Shown here one piece after another: positions 36,853 through 45,801 of a stretch of DNA of 64,000 nucleotides. Origin of the DNA: Streptomyces sp. NBC_01314 (GTDB lineage: Bacteria > Actinomycetota > Actinomycetes > Streptomycetales > Streptomycetaceae). Below the pieces are notes generated by a model, which was given only the letters and a program-made list of their open reading frames with translations, was not told where the DNA came from and did no database searches. The first letter of the stretch is position 1; the number at the start of each line of letters is the position of its first letter. The DNA is taken from positions 3,410,001 to 3,474,000 of the forward strand of contig NZ_CP108394.1 in NCBI RefSeq assembly GCF_041435215.1. Direction: 5' to 3'. The translations under genes were made by a program, and so were the position numbers.

Positions 36853-37923
36853 TCAGGCATGTGTGCCGGTCGCGGGTTGGCCGGTCGGCGGCGCGGGCGG
36901 TGGGCCCACGCTCTCCCTCACCACCAGTTCCGGTACGGAGACGGGGTGCGGGGCGATCTGCGCGGACTTCTCCACCACCCCGTGCAGCAGGGCGAACGCG
37001 GCCCGCCCGAGGCCGGTGAAGTCCAGGCGTACGGTCGTCAGGGACGGGGTCAGATAGGCGGAGTGCGGGGCGTCGTCGAACCCGGCGACGCTCACCTCGC
37101 CGGGCACGGACCGGCCGGCCTCGTGCAGCGCCCGCAGCACACCGAGCGCGAGGTCGTCGTTGCCGCAGAGGACCGCGGTGACCGCCGGGTCCCTCGCCAG
37201 CCTGAGCCCGGCCGCGTGGCCGCCCGCCGGACCCCAACTCCCCTGCAGCGGACGGGGTTCCGGGGCCCCGGCCTCCTTGAGCGCCTGCCGCCAGCCGGTG
37301 GTACGGGCGGCGCTGGTCCGCCGCGTGCTGGACGGGATCGCGACGTAGTGCACGGTCTCGTGGCCGAGGGAGAGCAGGTGACGGGTCGCCGCGTAGGCGG
37401 CCTCGCGGTCATCGGTCCACACCCAGGGGCGGTCGCCGCCGGGCGGGCTCGCGGGGGTCTCGACGACGCCGACGACCGGCAGTTCGGCGGGAACCGCTCC
37501 GAGGGCCGCCACACCGGCCGGATCGTAGGCGATCACGATGAGGCCGCCGCCCGCGTCCGCCGCCCGCCGCACCTCGGCGGCGACCGCGACCTCCTCCGCC
37601 GATTCGAGGACACCGATCCCGACCGCGTACGACGCAGCCCGCGCCGCCTCCTCGATGCCCTGGAGGATCGAGGCATAGCCGTAGTGGGTGGTGTTGGCGG
37701 TCAGCACGGTCACCGCGCGGCTGCGCCCGCTGGCCAGCGCCAGCGCGGTGGCGTTCCGCCGGAACCCCAGCTCGTCGATGGCCGCCCGCACCCGCTCCCG
37801 CGTCGTGTGCTTGACGCTGGGGTGGTTGTTGATCACCCGGGAAACGGTCTGGTACGAGACTCCGGCGGCGGTCGCGACGTCCCGGATGCTCGCCGGGCGC
37901 CTTGTGTGACCGGTCACATTCAT
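36853..37923 (-). CDS. LacI-family repressor beside GH36
   Basis: 356 residues from the ATG at 37921-37923. PASIRDVATAAGVSYQTVSR is the HTH and ALASGRSRAVTVLTANTTHY the hinge; the sensor domain includes VTAVLCGNDDLALGVLRALH. One of two identical operators covers codons 2-6 of its own gene, and no clear ribosome site is visible. A GTG seven codons upstream, inside the second operator, is an alternative start. It likely represses itself and the divergent alpha-galactosidase. Confidence 0.88.
   Translation of the reverse strand: MNVTGHTRRPASIRDVATAAGVSYQTVSRVINNHPSVKHTTRERVRAAIDELGFRRNATALALASGRSRAVTVLTANTTHYGYASILQGIEEAARAASYAVGIGVLESAEEVAVAAEVRRAADAGGGLIVIAYDPAGVAALGAVPAELPVVGVVETPASPPGGDRPWVWTDDREAAYAATRHLLSLGHETVHYVAIPSSTRRTSAARTTGWRQALKEAGAPEPRPLQGSWGPAGGHAAGLRLARDPAVTAVLCGNDDLALGVLRALHEAGRSVPGEVSVAGFDDAPHSAYLTPSLTTVRLDFTGLGRAAFALLHGVVEKSAQIAPHPVSVPELVVRESVGPPPAPPTGQPATGTHA
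37905..37918. promoter_or_regulatory. Operator Oa, inside the lacI start region
   Basis: tgtgaccggtcaca is a perfect palindrome with central CG, identical to the copy 27 bp away. Confidence 0.8.
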
Positions 37924-37931
37924 GCCAGGAT

Positions 37932-37945
37932 TGTGACCGGTCACA
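37932..37945. promoter_or_regulatory. Operator Ob
   Basis: Second identical tgtgaccggtcaca, 27 bp centre to centre from Oa, between the divergent lacI and GH36 genes. Confidence 0.8.
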
Positions 37946-38037
37946 CGAGAGTCGTCAAGAGAATGTAACAAGGGATTCACGCGGGTGCCTCCGGCGGCGG
38001 AAGGCGCGCGACGGGACGGCTTGGGAGGGAAAGCGAC

Positions 38038-40329
38038 TTGAACGCGGGTGCGAGCGACTTCGGCGGAAGCGACGTGAGGGACGGCACGACAGGCCCCAAC
38101 CATGTGGAGGCGGGCTTTACTTGGGGACACCCGGCGATCGAGACGGAGTTCGCGACAGCCGCCGACGGAACGCTGCGGCTGATCCGGCTCGGCCCCCGCG
38201 GTGACTCCACCGATCCCGATGTCGCTCTTCCCCTGGTCGAGTTGACCGCGTTCGGGCACGGCAGCGGGTGGTCCGGGCCGCGCTTCACCGGTACGGCGTT
38301 CGGTGCCAGGCTCGCGTACCGGGGGCATCGCAGTGACAGTGATGACGACGGTGGTGGCGGTAGTGGTGGCGGTGGCTGGCAGCGGCTGACGATCGAACTC
38401 CACGATCCCGTCGGCGGGTTGACCGCGTTCGTCGAGCTGTCCTCCCCCACCGGCGTCGCCGTCCTCCGCTCCCGGGTGCGGCTGCGCAACGACGGCACCG
38501 AACCCCTCGTCGTCCAGTCCGTCAGCAGCCTTCTCCTCGGTGGGCTGCCCTCTCCCGACCGTCTCGACGTGCACCGGGCCCGCAACGACTGGCTCGCGGA
38601 GTGCCGTTGGTACGCCGAGCCGCTGCGGGCGACGGTCGCCGACATCAGCGTCGACGTCCATCAGCACGACAGCCGGGCGGCGCTCACCCTCACCGGGCGA
38701 GGCAGTTGGCCCAGTGACGGGCATCTGCCGATGGGGGCGCTCACGGAGCGGACCGGGGACGGGGACGAAGGCCGGGGCGGGGGCCGGGCCTGGGTCTGGC
38801 AGGTGGAGTCGCCGGCCGGGTGGCGCTGGGACCTGGGGGAACGGGCGCACGGCAGCTACCTCGCCGTGAACGGCCCGACCGACGCCGAGCACCAGTGGCG
38901 GGTGCGGCTGGCCCCGGGCGAGGAGTTCACGACGGTGCCGGCGGCGCTGGCCATCGGGTCGGCCGGCGGGCAGAGCTGTGGGGCGGCCGTAGAGGCCGCC
39001 GGGCGCGGCTCGGGGCTGGACGCGGCGCTGGCCGCCCTGACCGCGTACCGCCGGGCCGTCCGCCGCCCGCATCCGGACCACGAGGCGCTGCCGGTCGTCT
39101 TCAACGACTACATGAACACCCTGATGGGCGATCCGACCACCGAGAAGCTGCTGCCGTTGATCGACGCGGCGGCGGACGCGGGCGCGGAGTACTTCTGCGT
39201 CGACTCCGGCTGGTACGACGACTCGGTGGACGGCGGCTGGTGGGACGGCGTCGGCGAATGGCTGCCGTCACCGCGCCGCTTCCCCGGCGGCGGCATCCGG
39301 GCCGTCCTGGACCGGATCCGGGAGCGCGGCATGGTCCCCGGGCTGTGGCTGGAGCCGGAGGTCGTGGGCGTGCGCAGTCCGGTGGCGGCGGAGCTGCCGC
39401 CGGAGGCGTTCTTCCAGCGGGACGGCGTACGGCTGACCGAGCAGGGCCGTCACCAGCTGGACCTGCGCCATCCGGCCGCCCGCGCGCACCTCGACAAGAC
39501 GGTGGACCGCCTCGTCGGCGACTGGGGCGTGGGCTACCTCAAGCTCGACTACAACATCGTGATCGACCCCGGCACCACCGCCCCCGGCGACCTCTCCCCC
39601 GGCGCCGGCCTCCTGGGCCACGCCCACGCCTACCTGGGCTGGCTCTCCGACGTCCTGGACCGCTACCCGCACCTGGTCGTCGAGAACTGCGCCTCCGGCG
39701 GTATGCGCATGGACGGCGCCACCCTGGCCGTCTCCCAGCTCCAGTCCACCAGCGACCAGCAGGACCCCCTCCGCTACCCCCCGATCGCCGCCGCCGCGCC
39801 CACGGCCGTACCGCCGGAACAGGGCGCCGTATGGGCCTACCCGCAGCCCGGCCACGACGACGACCTGATCACCTTCACCCTCGGCGGTGCCCTCCTCGGC
39901 CGCATCCATCTGTCGGGCCACCTCGACCGGATGACGGAACGTCAACTCGGTCTCGTACGCGACGCCGTGGACGCGTACAAGTCGATCCGCGGTGACCTGG
40001 CGCAGGCCGTGCCCTTCTGGCCGCTCGGTCTGCCGGGCTGGACGGACGAGTGGCTGGCGCTGGGGCTGCGGGTGCCGGACGGAGACGGACTCGGACCGTC
40101 GTACGTGTCGGTGTGGCGCAGGGGCGGGGATGCCGAAGTGCGGCTCCCCGTCCGGCACTTGGCGGGGAGGGGAGCCACCGTACGCACGGAGATCCTGCAT
40201 CCTTCCGCCGCGCGGGCGGACTCGACGGCGGTCTGGGACCCGGCCGCGGGTGAACTGCGGGTGTCGGTGCCACGCACGCCCCGCGTGCTGTTGATCCGTC
40301 TGACGCCGGAGGGCCGGACAGAGGCATAG
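38038..40329 (+). CDS. GH36 alpha-galactosidase
   Basis: 763 residues from TTG 38038, with gggaggg 8 bases upstream. GH36 enzymes remove alpha-1,6-galactose from oligosaccharides. The nucleophile is the Asp of YLKLDYNIV (about residue 504); the acid/base is the second catalytic Asp of STSDQQDP (about 574). FNDYMNTLMGDPTTEKLLPL and FCVDSGWYDD are further motifs. A DDDGGGGSGGGG stretch lies at ~100-112. No signal peptide. It is divergent from its LacI regulator and may process galactomannan or raffinose-type sugars, or side chains. Confidence 0.92.
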   Translation: MNAGASDFGGSDVRDGTTGPNHVEAGFTWGHPAIETEFATAADGTLRLIRLGPRGDSTDPDVALPLVELTAFGHGSGWSGPRFTGTAFGARLAYRGHRSDSDDDGGGGSGGGGWQRLTIELHDPVGGLTAFVELSSPTGVAVLRSRVRLRNDGTEPLVVQSVSSLLLGGLPSPDRLDVHRARNDWLAECRWYAEPLRATVADISVDVHQHDSRAALTLTGRGSWPSDGHLPMGALTERTGDGDEGRGGGRAWVWQVESPAGWRWDLGERAHGSYLAVNGPTDAEHQWRVRLAPGEEFTTVPAALAIGSAGGQSCGAAVEAAGRGSGLDAALAALTAYRRAVRRPHPDHEALPVVFNDYMNTLMGDPTTEKLLPLIDAAADAGAEYFCVDSGWYDDSVDGGWWDGVGEWLPSPRRFPGGGIRAVLDRIRERGMVPGLWLEPEVVGVRSPVAAELPPEAFFQRDGVRLTEQGRHQLDLRHPAARAHLDKTVDRLVGDWGVGYLKLDYNIVIDPGTTAPGDLSPGAGLLGHAHAYLGWLSDVLDRYPHLVVENCASGGMRMDGATLAVSQLQSTSDQQDPLRYPPIAAAAPTAVPPEQGAVWAYPQPGHDDDLITFTLGGALLGRIHLSGHLDRMTERQLGLVRDAVDAYKSIRGDLAQAVPFWPLGLPGWTDEWLALGLRVPDGDGLGPSYVSVWRRGGDAEVRLPVRHLAGRGATVRTEILHPSAARADSTAVWDPAAGELRVSVPRTPRVLLIRLTPEGRTEA

Positions 40330-40335
40330 GACGAC

Positions 40336-40373
40336 CCGAGCCGGCGCCGCGTGGGGGTACGGCACCGGCTCGG
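40336..40373. terminator. Bidirectional terminator
   Basis: ccgagccggcgccg and cggcaccggctcgg pair at 13 of 14 positions, with a 10-base loop, between the convergent GH36 and GH12 genes. Confidence 0.7.
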
Positions 40374-40403
40374 ACTCACCTACGGCTCAGCTGCCGTGGA
40401 TCG

Positions 40404-41159
40404 TCAACTGCTGCTGACGGTCAGGTTGTTGGTGACGAAGTCCAGACCGCCGGACGACGAGGTGATCTCGAAGCCGAACTGCACGTCGCCGATGGTTTCG
40501 TTGCCCATCCAGCCCTTGGTGTCCTTGATCCACTTGAGGATGGGGAGGATCTGGACGGTGCCGGAGTTGGAGTCGGAGGTCCGCAGGAACGAGAAGACCT
40601 CGTTCGCGCCGTTGTTGCCCTTGTAGACGGTCCAGGTGTGGCCGCCGAGCGTCACGTTGCCCTGCGAGGTGCCGAGGGCGCCGACGGCCCCGTTGTAGTT
40701 CACCCAGAGCATGATCTCGTAGTCGTAGTCCGTGTCCCAGATGTCGTACGAGGTGTTGTACGCGCCGGACGACGGGACCGTGACGTTGTAGCTGCTGTTG
40801 AGCGAACCGAGCGAGGTGATCGTCTTGTTGATCACCTTCTTGGAGTCGGGGTACGACTTGATGCCGCCGGTGTTGGGGTGGTTGGCCCAGACCCCCCAGT
40901 TGGTGCCGGAGTTGGCCCAGACGCACTGGCTGCCGGCGCCGGAGCCCCAGATGTTGTTGTAGAGCGTGTAGCCGTTCAGGCTCGTGTTGCCCCACTGGTC
41001 GCAGGAGCTCCAGACTGCGGCCGACGCGGGGGCGGAGGCGAGGCCGATGGTGGCGCCGAGCGCGAGTGCGGGGGCGAGCAGGGCCTTGCCGATCCGGCCC
41101 AGAGTGCGAGTGCGGGAGCGGGGACGACTGGTGGTCCCGGTGCGGGTGCGTGTTGCCAT
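40404..41159 (-). CDS. Secreted GH12 glucanase/xyloglucanase, copy 2
   Basis: 251 residues from an ATG with ggaagg upstream. A long Arg/Thr-rich n-region (MATRTRTGTTSRPRSRTRT) precedes the signal hydrophobic core and a likely cut at ASA-A. DYEIMLWVNYNGAVGALGT carries the nucleophile Glu, ANEVFSFLRTSDS follows, and IGDVQFGFEITSSSGG holds the acid/base Glu. It is distinct from copy 1, not a recent duplicate. It follows GH42 on the same strand. Confidence 0.9.
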   Translation of the reverse strand: MATRTRTGTTSRPRSRTRTLGRIGKALLAPALALGATIGLASAPASAAVWSSCDQWGNTSLNGYTLYNNIWGSGAGSQCVWANSGTNWGVWANHPNTGGIKSYPDSKKVINKTITSLGSLNSSYNVTVPSSGAYNTSYDIWDTDYDYEIMLWVNYNGAVGALGTSQGNVTLGGHTWTVYKGNNGANEVFSFLRTSDSNSGTVQILPILKWIKDTKGWMGNETIGDVQFGFEITSSSGGLDFVTNNLTVSSS

Positions 41160-41280
41160 GGGGTGTCGGTTCCTTCCATGGGTGGGGGGAAATGCGGGGG
41201 TGGGGAGCTACCGCGGCCCCTGGGTGAGGACGCGGTCTTCGCCGGCGACGAGGTCGAGCGCTGCGAGCGTTCCGGCGCCG

Positions 41281-41367
41281 GTGGAAGTCCTAGTGGTCAT
41301 GACCGCGGCGTGGAAGTCCGAGTGGTCATGGCCGCGGCGTGGATGTCCGAGTGGTCATGGCCGCAGC
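41281..41367. repeat. Three tandem 29-bp units covering the GH42 stop
   Basis: Each unit is close to gtggaagtccgagtggtcat followed by ggccgcggc. The unit nearest the gene includes the GH42 stop codon; the others copy it downstream. Confidence 0.85.
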
Positions 41368-43334
41368 ACCGCCACGCCGTACCGGCCGAGCGACAGCTTT
41401 CCGGTGACGGTCGCCCCCGTGAGCAGGTCGCGATGGGTGCCCGGCACGTCGACGGTGACCGCGTCGCGGCCGTGGTTGAGCACGAAGAGCACGTCGCCGC
41501 GGCGCACCGCCTCGACCCCGTCGGGCAGTCCGTCCAGCACGGGCCGCACCCCGGCGTCGGCCGCGATCCGAGCCAACAGGGCGCGCAGTTCGGCGGGTTC
41601 GGGCAGGGTGGAGACGTACCAGGCGCGGCCCTTCCGCAACGCGGCCGGGAGTCCGTCGAGATCGCCGCCCTTGTAGGGGACGACCTCGTCCGCGTCCGCC
41701 GCCTCGATCTCCTCGGACCACAGCGACCCCTGGAAGGCCCCCCGGAGGCCCTCGCACTCGACCTCCTCCCCCGCGTCCAGCGGCCACCACTCGTGCAGGG
41801 TGCGGATGCCGAAGAGGTCCCGGAGCCGCGGGTCCATGCCGCCGGGGCGTACCCGGTCGTCCTCGTCGGCGATGCCGGTCAGGAAACCGCTGACAAGGGT
41901 GCCGCCGCCCCGTACGTACGCGAGGAGGTTCTCGATGGCGGTGTCCGTGAGCAGGTAGAGCTGCGGTACGACCACGAGTCTGTGGGCGGAGAGGTCGTGC
42001 TCGGGGTGGGCGAAGGCGGTGGTGAGGTTCGACTCCCAGAGGGCGCGATGCCAGGACCGTACGACCTGGGCCAGGTCCACCTCCGACGACAGCCTGCCGT
42101 CGTGGGCGCCCGCCCACCAGGAGTTCCAGTCGAACAGCACCGCGACCTCGGCGTCGATGTGATGCCCGGCCACCTCACGCCCGATGACCGCCAGCTCGGA
42201 TCCGAGCTGCTTGACCTCCTGGTACGTGCGCCCCTGCTCACCCGCGTGGCTGACCATTCCGGAGTGGAACTTCTCCGCGCCCTGGCGGGACTGCCGCCAC
42301 TGGAAGTAGCAGACGGCGTCCGCGCCCCGGGCGACGGCCTGGAGGGACCACAGACGATTGAGGCCGCGCGGCTTGGGGTGGTTGACTCCGCGCCAGTTGA
42401 CCGGACCGGCGGCCTGCTCCATGAGCATCCAGGGGCCGCCGCCCGCCTGCGAGCGCGTCATGTCCTGGACCAGGGCCCCGTTCTGCGCACCCAGCGGGTC
42501 ACGCGGGTCCGGGTAGAGGTCGACCGAGACGACATCCTCCTCCTCGGCCCACCGCCACGCGTCCTGGCCCACCCACATCGGCATGAAGTTGGTGGTGACC
42601 GGGAGGTGCGGGGTGTGCCGGCGGACGATGTCGCGCTCGATGACGTAGCACTCCAGGAGCATGTCGCTGGTGAAGCGCTTGAAGTCGAGCACGTGCGTGG
42701 GGTTCTTCATGTAGTGGGCGCGGCGCGGCGGGAGGATCTCGTGCCAGCCGTCGTAGCCCTGGCTCCAGAAGGCCGTGCCCCAGGCCTCGTTGAGCGCGTC
42801 GAGGGTGCCGTACCGGCGCTTGAGCCAGTCGCGGAAGGTGACCGCCGCCTCGTCGCCCCAGTCGTAGGTGCAGTACTCGTTGTTGATGTGCCACATGGTG
42901 AGGGCCGGGTGGCCGCCGTAGCGGGCGGCGAGGTCCTCGGTGATGGCGGCGGCGTAGCGGCGGTAGGTGTCGCTGGAGTGGGAGAAGTGCTGGCGGGAGC
43001 CCCACCACTCGACCTGCCCGTTCTCGTCGCGCGGAAGGGTCTCGGGGTGGAGGCGGCCCATCCACGGCGGCGGGGAGGAGGTGGGGGTGGCGAGGACGAC
43101 ACCGATGCCGTTGTCCCGCATCAGGTCCATCAGCGTGTCCAGCCAGCCGAACTCTCTTACTCCGGGGCGGGGTTCGAGTTTCGCCCAGGAGAAGACGCCG
43201 AGGGTGACGGTGTTGACGCCGGCCTCCTTCATGAGGCGTACGTCCTCGTGCCACACCTCCTCGGGCCACTGCTCGGGGTTGTAGTCGCCGCCGAAGAGGA
43301 CGCGACCACGCGTGGCGTGACTCAGGTCCGGCAT
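41355..43334 (-). CDS. GH42 beta-galactosidase
   Basis: 659 residues from an ATG that overlaps the GH74 stop by one base (TGATG). LFGGDYNPEQWPEEVWHEDV and TPTSSPPPWMGRLHPETL are typical of GH42. The acid/base Glu is in MWHINNEYCTYD (about residue 153) and the nucleophile Glu in WMLMEQAAGPVNWR (about 309). No signal peptide; it works inside on galactose-capped xyloglucan pieces or arabinopyranosides. The 3' end is repeated in tandem. Confidence 0.93.
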   Translation of the reverse strand: MPDLSHATRGRVLFGGDYNPEQWPEEVWHEDVRLMKEAGVNTVTLGVFSWAKLEPRPGVREFGWLDTLMDLMRDNGIGVVLATPTSSPPPWMGRLHPETLPRDENGQVEWWGSRQHFSHSSDTYRRYAAAITEDLAARYGGHPALTMWHINNEYCTYDWGDEAAVTFRDWLKRRYGTLDALNEAWGTAFWSQGYDGWHEILPPRRAHYMKNPTHVLDFKRFTSDMLLECYVIERDIVRRHTPHLPVTTNFMPMWVGQDAWRWAEEEDVVSVDLYPDPRDPLGAQNGALVQDMTRSQAGGGPWMLMEQAAGPVNWRGVNHPKPRGLNRLWSLQAVARGADAVCYFQWRQSRQGAEKFHSGMVSHAGEQGRTYQEVKQLGSELAVIGREVAGHHIDAEVAVLFDWNSWWAGAHDGRLSSEVDLAQVVRSWHRALWESNLTTAFAHPEHDLSAHRLVVVPQLYLLTDTAIENLLAYVRGGGTLVSGFLTGIADEDDRVRPGGMDPRLRDLFGIRTLHEWWPLDAGEEVECEGLRGAFQGSLWSEEIEAADADEVVPYKGGDLDGLPAALRKGRAWYVSTLPEPAELRALLARIAADAGVRPVLDGLPDGVEAVRRGDVLFVLNHGRDAVTVDVPGTHRDLLTGATVTGKLSLGRYGVAVLRP

Positions 43335-45571
43335 CAGACCGGCTCCCCGTACTGGATGCCCCGTCCGTTCGTCGCCAGGTACACGCGGCCGTACACGCGC
43401 GGGTCACCGGTGATGGCCTCGCCGGTCCAGCCCCACTGGTGGGCGTCGTCGTTGATGCGGGTCCAGGTCTTCGCGCCGTCGTCGGAGCGGTAGACGGCGG
43501 TGCTGGTCTCCGTCGAGCCGACCTGGTAGATCGCCGGGTAGCCGGCGCCTTCGGCGGCCTTGCCGAAGCCGAGGACGTACGAGGCCCAGCAGCTGTCGAT
43601 CTTCGAGAAGGTCACCCCGCCGTCGGTGGATCGGTACAGGCCGTTCCACTTCCCGCTCAGCCACAGGTCACCGCCGCGTCCGGGGGCCGCGACCAGCTTG
43701 AACTGGCTGTCCCCCGCGGGCAGTCCGGTCGCGCGTGCCGTGAACGAACGGCCACCGTCGGTGCTGGCGTGCAGCGTCCCCGTGTCGGTGTCGTAGGCGT
43801 AGAAGAGGGTCGGGTCGGCCGGGTCGGCGACCGGCGTGGCGCCCTTCGGGAAGGAGGAGACCTCGGTCCAGGTCGCGCCGTTGTCGCCGGATCGGTGGGC
43901 CGCGTACTTCGTGCCGTCCCAGTGCACGAAGGACCACAGCAGCGCGCTGCCGTCGGCGTTGGTGGCGATCGGCCCCGGTGCGTTCTTGGCGACGTCGGGC
44001 TGGGCCCCGAAAGGCGCCCAGGTCCGCCCGCCGTCGTCGGAGTGCGCGCCGTTGCCGTGGTCGCCCCAGCCGGTGCGGACCACGTACGACGGCTTCGCCG
44101 CGGCCTGCGCGAGTCCCGTCGCCGAACCGAACACGGGGTTCGACGCCATGCCGCGTGAGGGGGACGCCGTGAGCCGCTCGTGGTACATCGTGCCGATGTC
44201 CCCGAGACCGCTGATCAGGTGCGCCTCTCCGGCCGGGGGCGAGATCAGCTGGCGCACGGACGTCTCCTCGAGACCCCGGATCTGCGGCGCCCAGCGCTTC
44301 AGGTCCCGGGTGCCGTAGAGGGTCGCGCCGGTGCCGTACACGACGTGCTTCGAGTCGTACGGGTCGAGGGCGAGCGCCTGGATCCACCAGCCGAACTTCG
44401 GCTTGTCCGCACCCCACTTGAGATAGGGAGTCTCGGACACGTCGAAGACGGCGGAGTCCTTGAGGGAGGTCCAGGTACGGCCGCCGTCGGTGGACCGGTA
44501 CACGGTGTCGATGGCGGCCCAGCGGTTGTTGGTGGACACGACCACCGTGCCGGGGCGGCGGGCGTCGACGGCGACGCCGCCGTAGGCGAAGGTGTCGGCG
44601 CCGCCGTCGCCCGTGGTGCCGCCCGGCTTCACCGGGGTCACCTCGGTCCACTTGCCGGAGGTGGTGCGGAGCTTGTGCACACTGCCGTCGGACTGGCCGT
44701 TGGGGCCGGGGGCGTTGGCGTACGTCACGTACAGCTCACGGGTGTGCCTGTCGTACGCGGCACGGATCGGGACCCTGGCGACGGTGCCGGTGGGCCGGCC
44801 GGGGACGGGCTCCCAGGTGGTGCCGTCGCTGGTCCTGTAGAGGTTGGCGGAGGTGCCGTCGCCGTCGCCCCAGCCGGCGAGGACGGTGCGTCCGGCGGCG
44901 ACGAGCAGGGTGACGCCCTGGCCCGAGCCGCTGGGGGTCGCCGGGAAGCCGGTCGCCTTCGCCCAGGTGGCGCCCCGGTCGGTCGACTTGAGCAGGCCGT
45001 CGTGTCTGGTGCCCAGCCACAGGGTGTCACTGTCGCGCGGGTCGACGAGGAGGCGCTCGCCCGCGCCCCGGCCGTCCTCGTTGGCGCCGAGTTTGACGGT
45101 GAGGTCGGTACGGGCCCAGGTGGCGCCGCGGTCGTCGGAGCGGAGGATCGCGCCGTTGCCGGCCCAGGACTGGGCGTAGGTGCCGAGGGCGAGGTAGAGG
45201 CGGTTCGGGTGGGCGGGGTCGACGGCGATGGCCTCCACGCCGAGGAGGTTCCAGTCGTCCCAGCCGAGGTGGTCGGTCAGCGGGGTCCAGCGGGCCTTGT
45301 GGTCGTCCCAGCGGTAGGCGCCGCCGATGTCGGTGCGGGCGTAGGCGAGGCCGCGTACGGAGGGGTGGAAGAGGACGCCGGTGACGAAGCCGGTGCCGCC
45401 GATCACCGCGGTGCGCCAACGGTACGTGTTGTCACCGGTGGCTGCCGAGCCGGCGTCGGCTGCCGATGCCTCGGCTGCGTGGGCCGGCATTCCCAGCGCG
45501 GGGAGGCCGGCGAATGCGGTGGCTGCTGTCCCGGCGAGTACGGTGCGGCGGCTCGGCTGTGGGGTGCGCAT
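43334..45571 (-). CDS. Secreted GH74 endo-xyloglucanase
   Basis: 745 residues from the ATG at 45569-45571, preceded by gaggt. Tat-type signal: SRRTVLAGTAATAF. GH74 is a two-propeller fold made of Asp-box-like repeats; SDDRGATWA, STDGGRTWTS, SDDGGRTWAP, STDGGVTFSK and SDDGAKTWTR are visible. Near the N terminus GLAYARTDIGGAYRWDD contains one catalytic Asp of the family. GH74 enzymes cut the xyloglucan backbone. It is coupled to GH42 and lies downstream of the transporter genes. Confidence 0.93.
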   Translation of the reverse strand: MRTPQPSRRTVLAGTAATAFAGLPALGMPAHAAEASAADAGSAATGDNTYRWRTAVIGGTGFVTGVLFHPSVRGLAYARTDIGGAYRWDDHKARWTPLTDHLGWDDWNLLGVEAIAVDPAHPNRLYLALGTYAQSWAGNGAILRSDDRGATWARTDLTVKLGANEDGRGAGERLLVDPRDSDTLWLGTRHDGLLKSTDRGATWAKATGFPATPSGSGQGVTLLVAAGRTVLAGWGDGDGTSANLYRTSDGTTWEPVPGRPTGTVARVPIRAAYDRHTRELYVTYANAPGPNGQSDGSVHKLRTTSGKWTEVTPVKPGGTTGDGGADTFAYGGVAVDARRPGTVVVSTNNRWAAIDTVYRSTDGGRTWTSLKDSAVFDVSETPYLKWGADKPKFGWWIQALALDPYDSKHVVYGTGATLYGTRDLKRWAPQIRGLEETSVRQLISPPAGEAHLISGLGDIGTMYHERLTASPSRGMASNPVFGSATGLAQAAAKPSYVVRTGWGDHGNGAHSDDGGRTWAPFGAQPDVAKNAPGPIATNADGSALLWSFVHWDGTKYAAHRSGDNGATWTEVSSFPKGATPVADPADPTLFYAYDTDTGTLHASTDGGRSFTARATGLPAGDSQFKLVAAPGRGGDLWLSGKWNGLYRSTDGGVTFSKIDSCWASYVLGFGKAAEGAGYPAIYQVGSTETSTAVYRSDDGAKTWTRINDDAHQWGWTGEAITGDPRVYGRVYLATNGRGIQYGEPV

Positions 45572-45653
45572 GACATACCTCGTTTTGCGGGGAAGGGGTA
45601 CGGGGTGGGCGCCTTGTAGCTCGGGGGGTTCGGTGCGTAGGGCTGCGGGTGAT

Positions 45654-45748
45654 TCGTGGCTGGTCGCGCAGTTCCCCGCGCCCCTGCTTCTCGGCCCGGA
45701 AGGGCCGTAGGCCCTTAGGGGGCGCGGGGAACTGCGCGAGCGACCACA
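45654..45748. repeat. Large inverted family B repeat
   Basis: Arms of ~30 bases (gtggctggtcgcgcagttcc... and ...gaactgcgcgagcgaccac) flank a 30-base middle that itself contains a smaller hairpin. It sits between permease 2 and GH74 on the same strand and may reduce read-through. Confidence 0.8.
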
Positions 45749-45801
45749 AACCACCCGCAGCCGCCGACGAACCCGCACCCCCGAGCTGTGAGGCGCCCCG
45801 G

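Noticed and set aside
40638..43493. 951-residue plus-strand frame opposite GH42 and GH12
   Set aside because: It covers two well-supported minus-strand genes with catalytic motifs.
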